A stretch of 45,153 nucleotides of DNA from Terriglobales bacterium (GTDB taxonomy: Bacteria > Acidobacteriota > Terriglobia > Bryobacterales > Bryobacteraceae), in NCBI GenBank assembly GCA_021372245.1, contig JAJFUV010000069.1:1-45153 (forward strand), given 5' to 3'. Made by a program: the position numbers and the translations under genes. Positions 1 to 7,740 of the stretch are shown piece after piece. The notes under the pieces were generated by a model. That model was not told where the DNA came from. It worked only from the letters and a program-made list of their open reading frames with translations, and searched no databases. How positions within the stretch are numbered: position 1 is the stretch's first letter; each line of letters opens with the position of its first letter.

Positions 1-249
1 AAACAGCGCACTCGGCTGCTTTTCGCCGGCGACGGCGGTTTCAACCTCGATGCGCGGGCACTGGTCCATAGGCAGCAGCCAGGGCGACATCAGAGCAGCC
101 TGCCGGAACTCGTCCGACTGCAGCATGACCGTGCGCAACGAGTCCACGTCCTCGTGCGTGTCCATGTGATTTTGGATTACCTCCTCGCTCTCGGGCTCGC
201 GACCCAGGATGAGGCGATACGCATGCACGACCTGCTCTCTGGTAACCAT
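1..249 (-). CDS. DUF4214-domain protein, N-terminus only (partial)
   Basis: The reverse-strand frame opens with ATG at 249 and runs off the left edge without a stop, leaving 83 residues. Residues 9-25 read HAYRLILGREPESEEVI, and an LQSDEFRQ motif follows near residues 43-50. This LGREP...SDEFR arrangement is typical of the DUF4214 helical domain, which often precedes methyltransferase or glycosyltransferase domains in polysaccharide loci; here the catalytic part would lie outside the window. The gene follows the upstream oxidoreductase by 18 bp and is probably the last visible gene of that operon. The domain call is fairly good; the function of the whole protein cannot be read. Confidence 0.6.
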   Translation of the reverse strand, partial: MVTREQVVHAYRLILGREPESEEVIQNHMDTHEDVDSLRTVMLQSDEFRQAALMSPWLLPMDQCPRIEVETAVAGEKQPSALF

Positions 250-267
250 TCCGCACGCGGCGCGGGC

Positions 268-1290
268 CTAGAGCCGCACCGGTTTTCCCTCCCGCGCCGA
301 GACCTCGGCCGCCATGCAGATGCGGTGCGTCTTCACAGCGTCGGCGACGTTGCAGTGAGATTCCTTGTCGTTCAGGATGCAGTCGACGAAGTGGTTCATC
401 TGGCCGACGAAGGGATGGTGCGAGACTTCGGCGGTATCCGGCAGCACGGTCGGCACCGTCGCCCATCCGGTCTGCCCCGGCCAGCGCTTGGTGACGAATT
501 GGTTGTTGCGAATCGCGCCACGGTCGCCCAGCAGCACAATGGGGAACGCATAGGGCATCATGGCTTCGAGCGAACAGCCCACCTTGCCGATCAACCCGCC
601 GTCGAACTTGACGAGGGTGAGCGCGTTCGGATCGTATCCGAACTTGAGGTGGTTCTTGGGGCTGGTGTTGGAGTAGCAGAAAACTTCCACTGCTTCCTGC
701 CCCACGAAATAGCGCAAGGCATCCACGGCATGGCATCCGCCGGTGAGCAGGCAGTTGCCCCCATAGCGTTTCTGGATGATCCACTCGTAGCCCGAATACC
801 AAGGCCCGATGTCGTGCATGTAGTCCACTTCGGCGTAATAAAGGTCACCCACCAACTCGTCCGCCAGCATGGTCTTGATCGTTTCGACGAGCGGATTCCA
901 GCGCAGCACGAAGCTGACCACACTTTTCACGCCGGCGCTCCGGACCGCCGCGTCCAGCGCCACCAGGCTCGCCTCGTCCAGCGCGATGGGCTTCTCCACC
1001 ACCACGTGCCGGCCGCTCGAAGCCGCAGCGATGCCTTGCGGGGCGTGCAGTTGGTGCGGTGTGCAAACGCTCACAATACGCACGCGTTCATCCTTCAACA
1101 GCTCATCCAGGTCCGTGTAGGCGCGGCACCCCGCGAGGTTGAACTCCGCCGCACGCGCCTCGGCGCGCGCCTTGTCGCGGCTCAGCATCGCGACAACCTC
1201 CGTGTGCGGATTCTTCTGGAACGCTTTGATGTGCTCGCCCGCCACCCAACCGGTGCCCAGGACGGCAACTCCCAATTCCTTCGCCATCAT
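268..1290 (-). CDS. Gfo/Idh/MocA family NAD(P)-dependent oxidoreductase
   Basis: A 340-residue cytoplasmic oxidoreductase of the glucose-fructose oxidoreductase / inositol dehydrogenase family. Residues 9-18 carry the Rossmann motif (AVLGTGWVAG), residues 99-101 the EKP signature, and GGCHAVDALRY near 184-194 supplies the expected His and Asp of the C-terminal substrate domain. No signal peptide is present, unlike the next gene upstream. The start at 1290 is chosen because AAGGAGA sits about 6 bp before it; a second ATG follows immediately, and the longer open frame upstream overlaps the neighbouring gene. It begins 14 bp after its upstream neighbour's stop. Such enzymes oxidise or epimerise sugar hydroxyls or nucleotide-sugars; the substrate cannot be deduced. 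An activated-sugar role fits the export permease in the same operon (inference). Confidence 0.88.
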   Translation of the reverse strand: MMAKELGVAVLGTGWVAGEHIKAFQKNPHTEVVAMLSRDKARAEARAAEFNLAGCRAYTDLDELLKDERVRIVSVCTPHQLHAPQGIAAASSGRHVVVEKPIALDEASLVALDAAVRSAGVKSVVSFVLRWNPLVETIKTMLADELVGDLYYAEVDYMHDIGPWYSGYEWIIQKRYGGNCLLTGGCHAVDALRYFVGQEAVEVFCYSNTSPKNHLKFGYDPNALTLVKFDGGLIGKVGCSLEAMMPYAFPIVLLGDRGAIRNNQFVTKRWPGQTGWATVPTVLPDTAEVSHHPFVGQMNHFVDCILNDKESHCNVADAVKTHRICMAAEVSAREGKPVRL

Positions 1291-1304
1291 TCTCTCCTTG
1301 CTTC

Positions 1305-2534
1305 TTAATCCAGACGGATCGTCTGACTGTCTTCGTCGAACTGGGCCACCTTGCGGGCCAGATGCGATTGCATGGCCATGATGAGGGCTGTCTGCGTGCG
1401 GTAGCCGTTTTCGATGTCTGCGTTCGTTTTCCCGCGCGTGCGCACCGCGGTTAGAAAATTGCGCACGTGTTCGCGCACCATGTTGAAGCTGGGGATGTCC
1501 ACGGCACGGTTCTGCGTTGGCCGCTCCGGCTCTATGAGCAGGTTCGATTCGCGCAGCGTGATGGCCCCTTGCGTGCCACGGATGACGGGATCGAAAGTCT
1601 CGCCATTTCCTTGGCTGCCCACCATGGCGACGGTCACACCGGACGGGTACTCCATCAGCGCGTCGAACGTGTCCGGGACTTCGCGCTCGCCGTGGAAAAC
1701 GTACTGCGCGCCGATCGCCGCCACACGCTTTGGGAAACCCAGGCCGAGCGCCATCACCACCGGCGCCAGGTAGTGCGGATACAGGTCCGTCACCGGGCCG
1801 CCCGAATAGTCCATGTACATGCGCCAGCGGAAGTAACGAGAGACGTCGAAGGGGCGCTTCGGCGCGTCGGCCAGAAAGGCTTCCCAATTCAGATCCGGGC
1901 CGGCCTGTGCGTTGGGATCATCGACCGGCATGCCGCGCTCGCCCCAATCGCCCTGGCGGAACAAACCCGTAACCACGTGGATGGGTTTGCCTATGGCGCC
2001 CTTGTTGATATGCGTACGGGCAGTCAGGTACATCACGTCGCTGGCGCGCTGCGTGCCCACCTGAAAGACCACCTTGCTTGCACGTACTTCCCCCGCCAGT
2101 TCCTTGAGCTTGTCGAACTGCGACCAGTGCGTGAGCGGCTTTTCGCAGTAGACATCCTTGCCCGCGCGCACCGCCTCCAACGCGTGGTAGACGTGCAGGC
2201 GGTCGGGCGTGGCGATGAACACGGCGTTGACGTTCGGGTCCTTCAGCAGTTCCGCCGACGTGCTGTAGGCCTTGGCGTTTAGCCGGGCCGCCGTCTTCTC
2301 CAGCCGCGGCCGGTAAGCGTCGCAGACGGCCACGATGTCGCCCGCGAAACCTTCCTCTTTCAGCCGCAGCACCTCGTTCATCAAACTGTTCCCGCGGCCG
2401 CCGGAACCAATCAGCCCGATGCCGAGCCTTTCTTTCTTCGTGCGCGCTTCCTGCGCGCGCGCCACCGCGGTGAAGGCCGCCGAGGCCGCCAGGAAGTCAC
2501 GGCGGCGGGTAGACGTACGAGACTCGTGAGACAT
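1305..2534 (-). CDS. Tat-exported Gfo/Idh/MocA family oxidoreductase
   Basis: A 409-residue member of the Gfo/Idh/MocA family with a twin-arginine leader: RRRDFLAASAAF lies at residues 10-21, so the folded cofactor-bound enzyme should be exported. The Rossmann glycines (GLIGSGGRGN) are at about 40-49 and the EKP motif (YCEKPLTHW) at about 129-137. The DLYPHY segment in the middle matches the position of the conserved catalytic His region. Secreted family members are frequent in acidobacteria, planctomycetes and Bacteroidetes, usually near glycan-degradation genes. A GGAGG lies about 11 bp before the ATG at 2534. It is translated just ahead of a second, cytoplasmic family member, so the pair may act on related sugars in two compartments (inference). 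Confidence 0.87.
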   Translation of the reverse strand: MSHESRTSTRRRDFLAASAAFTAVARAQEARTKKERLGIGLIGSGGRGNSLMNEVLRLKEEGFAGDIVAVCDAYRPRLEKTAARLNAKAYSTSAELLKDPNVNAVFIATPDRLHVYHALEAVRAGKDVYCEKPLTHWSQFDKLKELAGEVRASKVVFQVGTQRASDVMYLTARTHINKGAIGKPIHVVTGLFRQGDWGERGMPVDDPNAQAGPDLNWEAFLADAPKRPFDVSRYFRWRMYMDYSGGPVTDLYPHYLAPVVMALGLGFPKRVAAIGAQYVFHGEREVPDTFDALMEYPSGVTVAMVGSQGNGETFDPVIRGTQGAITLRESNLLIEPERPTQNRAVDIPSFNMVREHVRNFLTAVRTRGKTNADIENGYRTQTALIMAMQSHLARKVAQFDEDSQTIRLD

Positions 2535-2588
2535 AGTTGCGAAGACCTCCGGGTCAGACCGTATGATCCTGAAATCCCTCAGATCCTG

Positions 2589-3776
2589 TCAAGACGCGGT
2601 TGACCGCAGCGCCGCCACTCTTTTGAGCAGCGCTCGTCGCGCTGCACGACCGTCGGCATAGCCGGCTTCCCGTAATCTCTTCACGCTGACGTGCGCGCCT
2701 TCATTCACACTACCCGAACCGAACCACCAGAGCCCATCGGGGCGGAACCGGACGACGTCCTCTACGTCCATGTCCCAACTTTGTTCCAGCGTGATGGGCA
2801 GCGGCCACCGGCCCCAGGTCATCACGCCGCGCGGCAGGTAGTAAACCTTTAGCCCTTCCTTCTTGGGCGTGGCGATGGAGAGATCCATCACACCATAGCG
2901 GTGCCGCCACTTGTCGTACTCGTAAGTGACCGCTACCCAGTGCGGTAGTTTGGCGTGGTATTCACGCAGGTTGACCTCCTGCGTGATGCAGTAAGCCGAG
3001 TTAGCCGTTTCGCAGATCATCCCCAGGTCGCCCCGGAAATTGCGCGCCCGCACGGCCGCTTCAATGGCTTGCAGGAGCTGTATGCGACGGTGTGTGTCGT
3101 AGTCGCGCCAGGCGTAAACGTCGTACAGGCGAGGATTGATGGGATGACCCAGCCGCTCAAACGGCGGCCGTCCGTTCTCCGCCGCCCACATGTTGTATAG
3201 CGGGATGCGATGCGGAAGTTCCATGCCGGAATCTTCGAGTTCGACATTCAGGGCGTTGGCCATGGGGAACTCGCTCACCAACTCGTCGAAAATCTCCACT
3301 GCGCGTTCAGCCACCCCCGGGGTATCCAGATCGTAGCTGCCGATCTCCATCGCGGGCTCGCCGTCGATGGACATCTTCATTGTGCGGTAAGGCTTCAACC
3401 CGTACACGCGTGAATCGAACCCGCAGACAAAGGCGCTGAGCCAGGTCTTGATCTTGCGATTGCGCGCCTCTTCGAGCATCCAGCGCAAGATCTCATTGCC
3501 GGACGCGATGACGCGGTTGGACTGCAACTGGTCGAGGTACTTGAGTCGCGACCGGTAGCCGGTGGTGGACCAGCGCGGGCAAATCAGCAGTGAGTTCATA
3601 CCCGCCCCGGCCATGTCGTCGAGCAGGGAGGCGTAGTCGTCCTTGCCGTAAGCTTCCATGCCGCCGGCGCCGGGCGTGGTGTAGTCCCAGAAACCGTGCT
3701 CGGCAAGCCGGCGCCTGTCATCCGCCGTGGCGATACCACCCGCCGCGGCGCTGCACAACAACGTCCTTCTGGTCAT
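2589..3776 (-). CDS. Exported TIM-barrel-like protein, putative glycoside hydrolase
   Basis: A 395-residue protein with a short Arg-Arg leader (MTRRTLLCSAAAGG) suggesting export, though the signal is less canonical than in the next gene. The body alternates short hydrophobic beta strands and helices, for example MNSLLICPRW, KTWLSAFVCGF, NALNVELEDSG, LGMICETAN, WVAVTYEYDKW and GLKVYYLPRGVMTW. This is the pattern of a (beta/alpha)8 glycosidase-like barrel, and the Glu residues at strand ends (NVELED, ICETAN, VTYEYD) could be catalytic. I cannot place it in a numbered GH family. It starts 7 bp after the stop of the ABC permease gene, so the two are almost certainly co-transcribed; a role in trimming or editing an exported glycan is possible but unproven. 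Confidence 0.6.
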   Translation of the reverse strand: MTRRTLLCSAAAGGIATADDRRRLAEHGFWDYTTPGAGGMEAYGKDDYASLLDDMAGAGMNSLLICPRWSTTGYRSRLKYLDQLQSNRVIASGNEILRWMLEEARNRKIKTWLSAFVCGFDSRVYGLKPYRTMKMSIDGEPAMEIGSYDLDTPGVAERAVEIFDELVSEFPMANALNVELEDSGMELPHRIPLYNMWAAENGRPPFERLGHPINPRLYDVYAWRDYDTHRRIQLLQAIEAAVRARNFRGDLGMICETANSAYCITQEVNLREYHAKLPHWVAVTYEYDKWRHRYGVMDLSIATPKKEGLKVYYLPRGVMTWGRWPLPITLEQSWDMDVEDVVRFRPDGLWWFGSGSVNEGAHVSVKRLREAGYADGRAARRALLKRVAALRSTAS

Positions 3777-3783
3777 GAAATGA

Positions 3784-4593
3784 TTAAAGCACGTCGGCGA
3801 AGCCGCGCTTCAGGTGCCGGAAAAACAGCCCGCCGGCTACAAACGTGACGACCGAAAAGAAGGTCAACGTAGCCAGTTCATGCCATTCCGGCGGCTTGTT
3901 CAAAAGTATCCGTTCCCGATAGGCCTGCACCAAATAGGCCAGCGGATTCAAGCGCAGCAGGAAGCGAAATTGCGGCGGGTATTGCTGTTCGGTGACGAAG
4001 ATGGGGGTGATCCAAAACCAGAGTGTCAAAAGCACCGAAACCACCTGCGCCGTGTCGCGGAGGTACACATGCAGTGCCGACACGATCCACGCTACGCCCA
4101 CGGCGAACAGGCCCAACAACAGCATGTAAATGGGCAGCATCAGCAGCATAGGACTGAGTTGCCCCATCCAGATCTTCACGCTCACTATCACCAGCGAGAG
4201 CGCCAGAAGATGATTCACGAGGGCGGAGAGAAACACACTTAGCGGCACTAACTCGGCCGGGAAGATGGTCTTTGTGATCAGGTTCGATTGATCCAACAGG
4301 CTGGCCGGGGAACGCTGCACGGTCTCCTGAAACAGCATCCACGGCAGGAATCCCGCAAACAGGTAGAAAGTGTAGTTCTGCGTCATCGACCCGCGCGGCA
4401 GTTCAACTTTCATACAGATCTGGAACACGAACAACCAGCTCAGCAGCAGCACCAGCGGATGAATCAAACCCCAGAGCCAGCCCGCCGCCGAGCCGACAAA
4501 TCGAATCTGGAAATCCCGGCGCACGAGTTGAAAGAGCAGGCTGCGCCGCTCAATGAGGTTCACGAGAAAGTTCTTGCCGGGGATCTTCGCCAT
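3784..4593 (-). CDS. ABC-2 type polysaccharide/polyol-phosphate export permease (Wzm/TagG-like)
   Basis: A 269-residue inner-membrane protein with about six transmembrane segments. An N-terminal amphipathic stretch (LLFQLVRRDFQIRFVGSAAG) precedes the first helix, and the C-terminus carries the NPLAYLVQAYRERIL segment typical of the ABC-2 permeases that export O-antigen or teichoic-acid-type polymers (Wzm, TagG, KpsM). The start at 4593 is chosen from family alignment (MAKIPGKNFLV...RR); the longer frame upstream is not permease-like and overlaps the divergent deaminase gene. No strong ribosome-binding site is visible. The partner ATPase (Wzt/TagH) is not in the window and may lie beyond the left edge. 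As the first gene of the leftward operon it suggests a polysaccharide-export locus. Confidence 0.85.
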   Translation of the reverse strand: MAKIPGKNFLVNLIERRSLLFQLVRRDFQIRFVGSAAGWLWGLIHPLVLLLSWLFVFQICMKVELPRGSMTQNYTFYLFAGFLPWMLFQETVQRSPASLLDQSNLITKTIFPAELVPLSVFLSALVNHLLALSLVIVSVKIWMGQLSPMLLMLPIYMLLLGLFAVGVAWIVSALHVYLRDTAQVVSVLLTLWFWITPIFVTEQQYPPQFRFLLRLNPLAYLVQAYRERILLNKPPEWHELATLTFFSVVTFVAGGLFFRHLKRGFADVL

Positions 4594-4670
4594 CGCGGAG
4601 TGTGGTTCAGAAGGCAATGCTAACACGGAGGCGGGTCGGCATGCTGCTAGAATGGCTGCTGAGAAAGCCC

Positions 4671-5126
4671 ATGCGCCAAGTTCCGAATTGGGACGAATAC
4701 TACCTGGACATTTGCAAGACCGTGGCCGCGCGCAGCAAGGACCCCAACACGCAGGTCGGTTGCGTGATTGCCGGACCCGCGCACGAGATTCGCTCCACCG
4801 GCTACAATTCCCTGCCCCGCGGCATCCGCGATGATGCGCCCGAACGGCTGGAGCGCCCAGCCAAATATCTGTGGATGGAGCACGCCGAGCGCAACGCCAT
4901 TTACAATGCAGCACGCTGCGGCACACCGCTCGAAGGTTGTACCCTCTATGTCGAAATCATGCCCTGCATGGATTGCGCCCGTGCTCTGGTGCAGGCCGGC
5001 ATCCGCGAAGTGGTGATTTCGAGCGGACGGATGGCGGAGTATTCGAGCGAATACTACAACGAACAATTCGGGCAGGTGGAGGTTCTGTTCCAGGAAGCCG
5101 GCATCACAGTCCGGCGCGTCCCGTAG
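4671..5126 (+). CDS. dCMP/cytidine deaminase-family zinc enzyme
   Basis: A 151-residue zinc-dependent deaminase of the deoxycytidylate deaminase superfamily. The zinc and catalytic residues are plain: HAE at 71-73 and PCMDC at 98-102. The family opening NWDEYYLDICKTVAARSKDP, with TQVGCVI and STGYNSLPRG after it, is also present. It probably deaminates dCMP to dUMP for dTTP synthesis; the exact nucleotide cannot be fixed from sequence. The start at 4671 fits the family length. An alternative ATG at 4641 has a better GGAGG (4627-4631) 9 bp upstream and would add ten residues (MLLEWLLRKP) with no family match. The gene diverges from the ABC permease across a short intergenic gap. Confidence 0.85.
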   Translation: MRQVPNWDEYYLDICKTVAARSKDPNTQVGCVIAGPAHEIRSTGYNSLPRGIRDDAPERLERPAKYLWMEHAERNAIYNAARCGTPLEGCTLYVEIMPCMDCARALVQAGIREVVISSGRMAEYSSEYYNEQFGQVEVLFQEAGITVRRVP

Positions 5127-5159
5127 TCCGCCGCACCAGCCCCCACATCGCGCGGACGT

Positions 5160-5966
5160 CTATGCTTGCGCCGTCGCCATCAAGCGCTGGCGCGCTGCCG
5201 CCAGAAAGCCTTCCATATCTTCGGCTTGGATGACGTAGCGCCCGAAGACAATTCCCGCAGCGCCGGCCTCGGCCACGGCCGACACCATGGCGAGCGCCTG
5301 TTCGTCGCCGCCCGCTTTCGGCCCTCCCGCCACCAGCACCGGCGTGGGACACGCTTCGACTACCTCGCGCAGGCGGTCGGCGTCACCAGGATAATCCGTC
5401 TTGATCAAATCCGCGCCGAGTTCGCTGGCGATGCGAGTGTGCATCTTCACCCAGTTCACGTCGTAGGGATTCGCGACGTCCTTGCCGCGAGCCATGCTCT
5501 CGATGATATGCGGCACGCCGAAGCGCTCGGCGGCACGCGAAACTTCGGCGTTCTTGGCGATCTCCCGGGCCTCGTGTTCGGCGTCGCCAGGCCCCATGAA
5601 CATGTAAGTCACCACGGCGTCGGCTCCACAGCGCACCGCGTCTTCCACCTGCCCTATCAGGCAGCTTGCGTATTCCCCGGTCTTGGCGGCGTCTTTGCGG
5701 TACCACACGTTGGTCCAGTCCAGCCGTGCGATGATGGCCGGCGCGTCCGGGACCAGCAAAGCGCGCGTCGAGTATTGCAGCGCTCCCAGGCTCACCAGGA
5801 TCGCATCAACACGCGCGGCCGCCAGGCGGCGGATCATCGGCACAGGTGTTTCAGTTCCCGCGATGGGCCCCATCATCTGAGCGTGATCGTACGCCACGAT
5901 CAATGCCTTGCTCGACTTCGTGCGAAAGATACGGTTCAGGCGGATGGCTTTCCCTGTACTTCTCAT
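5160..5966 (-). CDS. DhnA-type class I aldolase (FBA / ADTH synthase / LsrF superfamily)
   Basis: A 268-residue Schiff-base aldolase with a TIM-barrel fold. The lysine expected to form the imine lies in GADLIKTDYPGD, followed by PTPVLVAGGPKAGG and AGAAGIVFGRYVIQ, the phosphate-binding end of the barrel. An early AYDHAQMMGP matches the D-H motif of DhnA-type fructose-bisphosphate aldolases. The same signatures occur in archaeal 2-amino-3,7-dideoxy-D-threo-hept-6-ulosonate synthase and in LsrF, so activity cannot be assigned from motif alone. The start at 5966 (MRSTGKAIRLNRIFR) is chosen because homologues begin here; an upstream ATG at 6044 overlaps the divergent aroC start. Divergent placement with aroC is noted as a finding. 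It converges with the deaminase gene 33 bp away. Confidence 0.83.
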   Translation of the reverse strand: MRSTGKAIRLNRIFRTKSSKALIVAYDHAQMMGPIAGTETPVPMIRRLAAARVDAILVSLGALQYSTRALLVPDAPAIIARLDWTNVWYRKDAAKTGEYASCLIGQVEDAVRCGADAVVTYMFMGPGDAEHEAREIAKNAEVSRAAERFGVPHIIESMARGKDVANPYDVNWVKMHTRIASELGADLIKTDYPGDADRLREVVEACPTPVLVAGGPKAGGDEQALAMVSAVAEAGAAGIVFGRYVIQAEDMEGFLAAARQRLMATAQA

Positions 5967-6042
5967 GACTAACCATCTTAGCGGTCCTGGCGGTAGGCTT
6001 GCCCGGAGTTTGCGCAGTTCGATACGATGAAATTTCCAGTAC

Positions 6043-7215
6043 ATGTTGCGATTTGAAACAGCCGGCGAATCACACGGCGAGTACTTGGTCTCGACGTTAG
6101 CGGGGTTGCCCGCCGGAGTGCCCGTGTGCCTCGACGTGGTTAATCGCGAGCTTTGGCGGCGCCAGCAAGGCTACGGGCGCGGCGGCCGCATGAGGATCGA
6201 AGCGGACCGCGCCGAAATCGTCGCCGGCGTGCGTCATGGCCACACCACTGGCGCTCCTGTCGCCATCCTGGTTCGCAACAAGGACTGGGACAATTGGCGC
6301 GATATTCTGCCGGTCGAAGAGAACGATCTGCCCGCCGATGCCCGCCGCCCGGTCACGCGACCGCGTCCCGGACACGCGGATCTGGCTGGCGCAATCAAGT
6401 ATGACCTGCACGACGCGCGCTGCATTCTGGAACGCGCCAGTGCCCGCGAAACCGCTTCGCGCGTCGCACTTGGCGCATTGGCAAAGGCGCTGATCGGGGA
6501 GTTCGGCATCCAAGTCCTTAGCCACGTGGTTCAAACCGGCGGCGTACGCCTGGAGCGCGCGGCCAGTTGGGAAGAGATTGCGGCGCTCGCGGCCAAGGAA
6601 GAGGTTCTGCTCGGCTGCGTCGATCCGGAGGTCGAACAGCGCATGAAGGCCGCCGTGGACGAAGCTTACCGCACGGGCGACACTCTCGGCGGGATCTTCG
6701 AAGTGGTGGCGCACAACGTGCCCATCGGCCTCGGTTCGCATGCGTCCTGGGACTCGCGCTTGGACGGCCAGCTTGCCCAGACCATCGTCTCCATTCAAGC
6801 CGTCAAAGGCGTCGAGATTGGCGATGCCGCTTTCGCCTCCTCGGCCTTCGGCAGCAAGGTGCAGGATACGATCCATTACGATCGCGCGGCGGCCGCGTTC
6901 TCGCGCGGTTCCAACCACGCCGGAGGCCTCGAGGGCGGCATCACCAACGGGCAGGACATCGTCCTCCGTGGCCTGCTGAAACCCATCTCTACGTTGCGGC
7001 GGCCGCTGGAGTCGGCGGATCTTGTGACGAAAGAATCGTCCCCGGCCGCTTATGAACGCAGCGACGTCTGCGTGGTACCGGCCGCGGGGGTTGTGGCCGA
7101 AGCCATGACCGCGCTGATTCTGGCGCGCGCCTTCTTAGAGAAATTCGGAGGGGACTCCCTCCATGAGGTGAGACGCAATTTCGAAAGTTATCAAGCGCAG
7201 GTGAAAAGTTACTGA
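6043..7215 (+). CDS. aroC: Chorismate synthase
   Basis: A 390-residue chorismate synthase, the last step of the shikimate pathway, which converts 5-enolpyruvylshikimate-3-phosphate to chorismate using reduced FMN. Family signatures are intact: FETAGESHGEYLV at the start, RRQQGYGRGGRMRIE and RPGHADLAGAIKYDLHDAR in the middle, RASARETASRVA, and SRGSNHAGGLEGGITNGQD towards the C-terminus. The length agrees with bacterial homologues. Its stop overlaps the start of the next gene (TGATG at 7213-7217), so translation of the pair is probably coupled. It heads an operon that continues through def, fmt and argJ. The divergent aldolase leaves a 76-bp shared promoter region. Confidence 0.97.
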   Translation: MLRFETAGESHGEYLVSTLAGLPAGVPVCLDVVNRELWRRQQGYGRGGRMRIEADRAEIVAGVRHGHTTGAPVAILVRNKDWDNWRDILPVEENDLPADARRPVTRPRPGHADLAGAIKYDLHDARCILERASARETASRVALGALAKALIGEFGIQVLSHVVQTGGVRLERAASWEEIAALAAKEEVLLGCVDPEVEQRMKAAVDEAYRTGDTLGGIFEVVAHNVPIGLGSHASWDSRLDGQLAQTIVSIQAVKGVEIGDAAFASSAFGSKVQDTIHYDRAAAAFSRGSNHAGGLEGGITNGQDIVLRGLLKPISTLRRPLESADLVTKESSPAAYERSDVCVVPAAGVVAEAMTALILARAFLEKFGGDSLHEVRRNFESYQAQVKSY

Positions 7216-7730
7216 TGATTTATCCGATTGTGAAGTACGGCGACCCGGTGCTGGAACATCCGGCCGAAACCGTCACTGAATTCGACACTCCGGAACTCAA
7301 CAAGCTGTTGGACGACATGTTTGAGTCGATGTACGCAGCACGCGGTGTCGGCTTGGCCGCGCCGCAGATCGGCATCAGCCGTCGCATCGCGGTCATCGAC
7401 ACGTCCGCAGGCGAGGACCCTTCACAGAAGCTCGTGCTCATCAATCCGCAGATCTTGAAGAAAGAGGGCACGCAGATCATCGAGGAGGGCTGCCTCAGCA
7501 TCCCGGGCTTCCGCGAGGACCTGCGGCGCGCGAAGAAGGTCACCCTCCGTGCGCAAAACGCCAAGGGCGAGTTCTTCGAAATGACCGGCGACGAGTTGCT
7601 GGCGCGCGCCTTCCAGCATGAGACCGACCACCTGGACGGCCGCCTCTATATCACCCACCTCAGCCCGCTGAAGCGCGACCTGATCCGCCGCAAAATCCGC
7701 AAGTTGCAAAAGGCCGGCGAATGGGCCTGA
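7215..7730 (+). CDS. def: Peptide deformylase
   Basis: A 171-residue metalloprotease that removes the formyl group from the N-terminal methionine of nascent proteins. All three family motifs are present: GVGLAAPQ at 44-51, EGCLS with metal ligand Cys93, and QHETDHLDG at 134-142 with ligands His135 and His139 and catalytic Glu136. The start overlaps the aroC stop by one base, and fmt follows 10 bp later, recreating the common def-fmt pairing in which formylation and deformylation enzymes are co-expressed. Length and motif spacing are normal for a type I enzyme. Confidence 0.97.
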   Translation: MIYPIVKYGDPVLEHPAETVTEFDTPELNKLLDDMFESMYAARGVGLAAPQIGISRRIAVIDTSAGEDPSQKLVLINPQILKKEGTQIIEEGCLSIPGFREDLRRAKKVTLRAQNAKGEFFEMTGDELLARAFQHETDHLDGRLYITHLSPLKRDLIRRKIRKLQKAGEWA

Positions 7731-7740
7731 CCGCGCTCCG

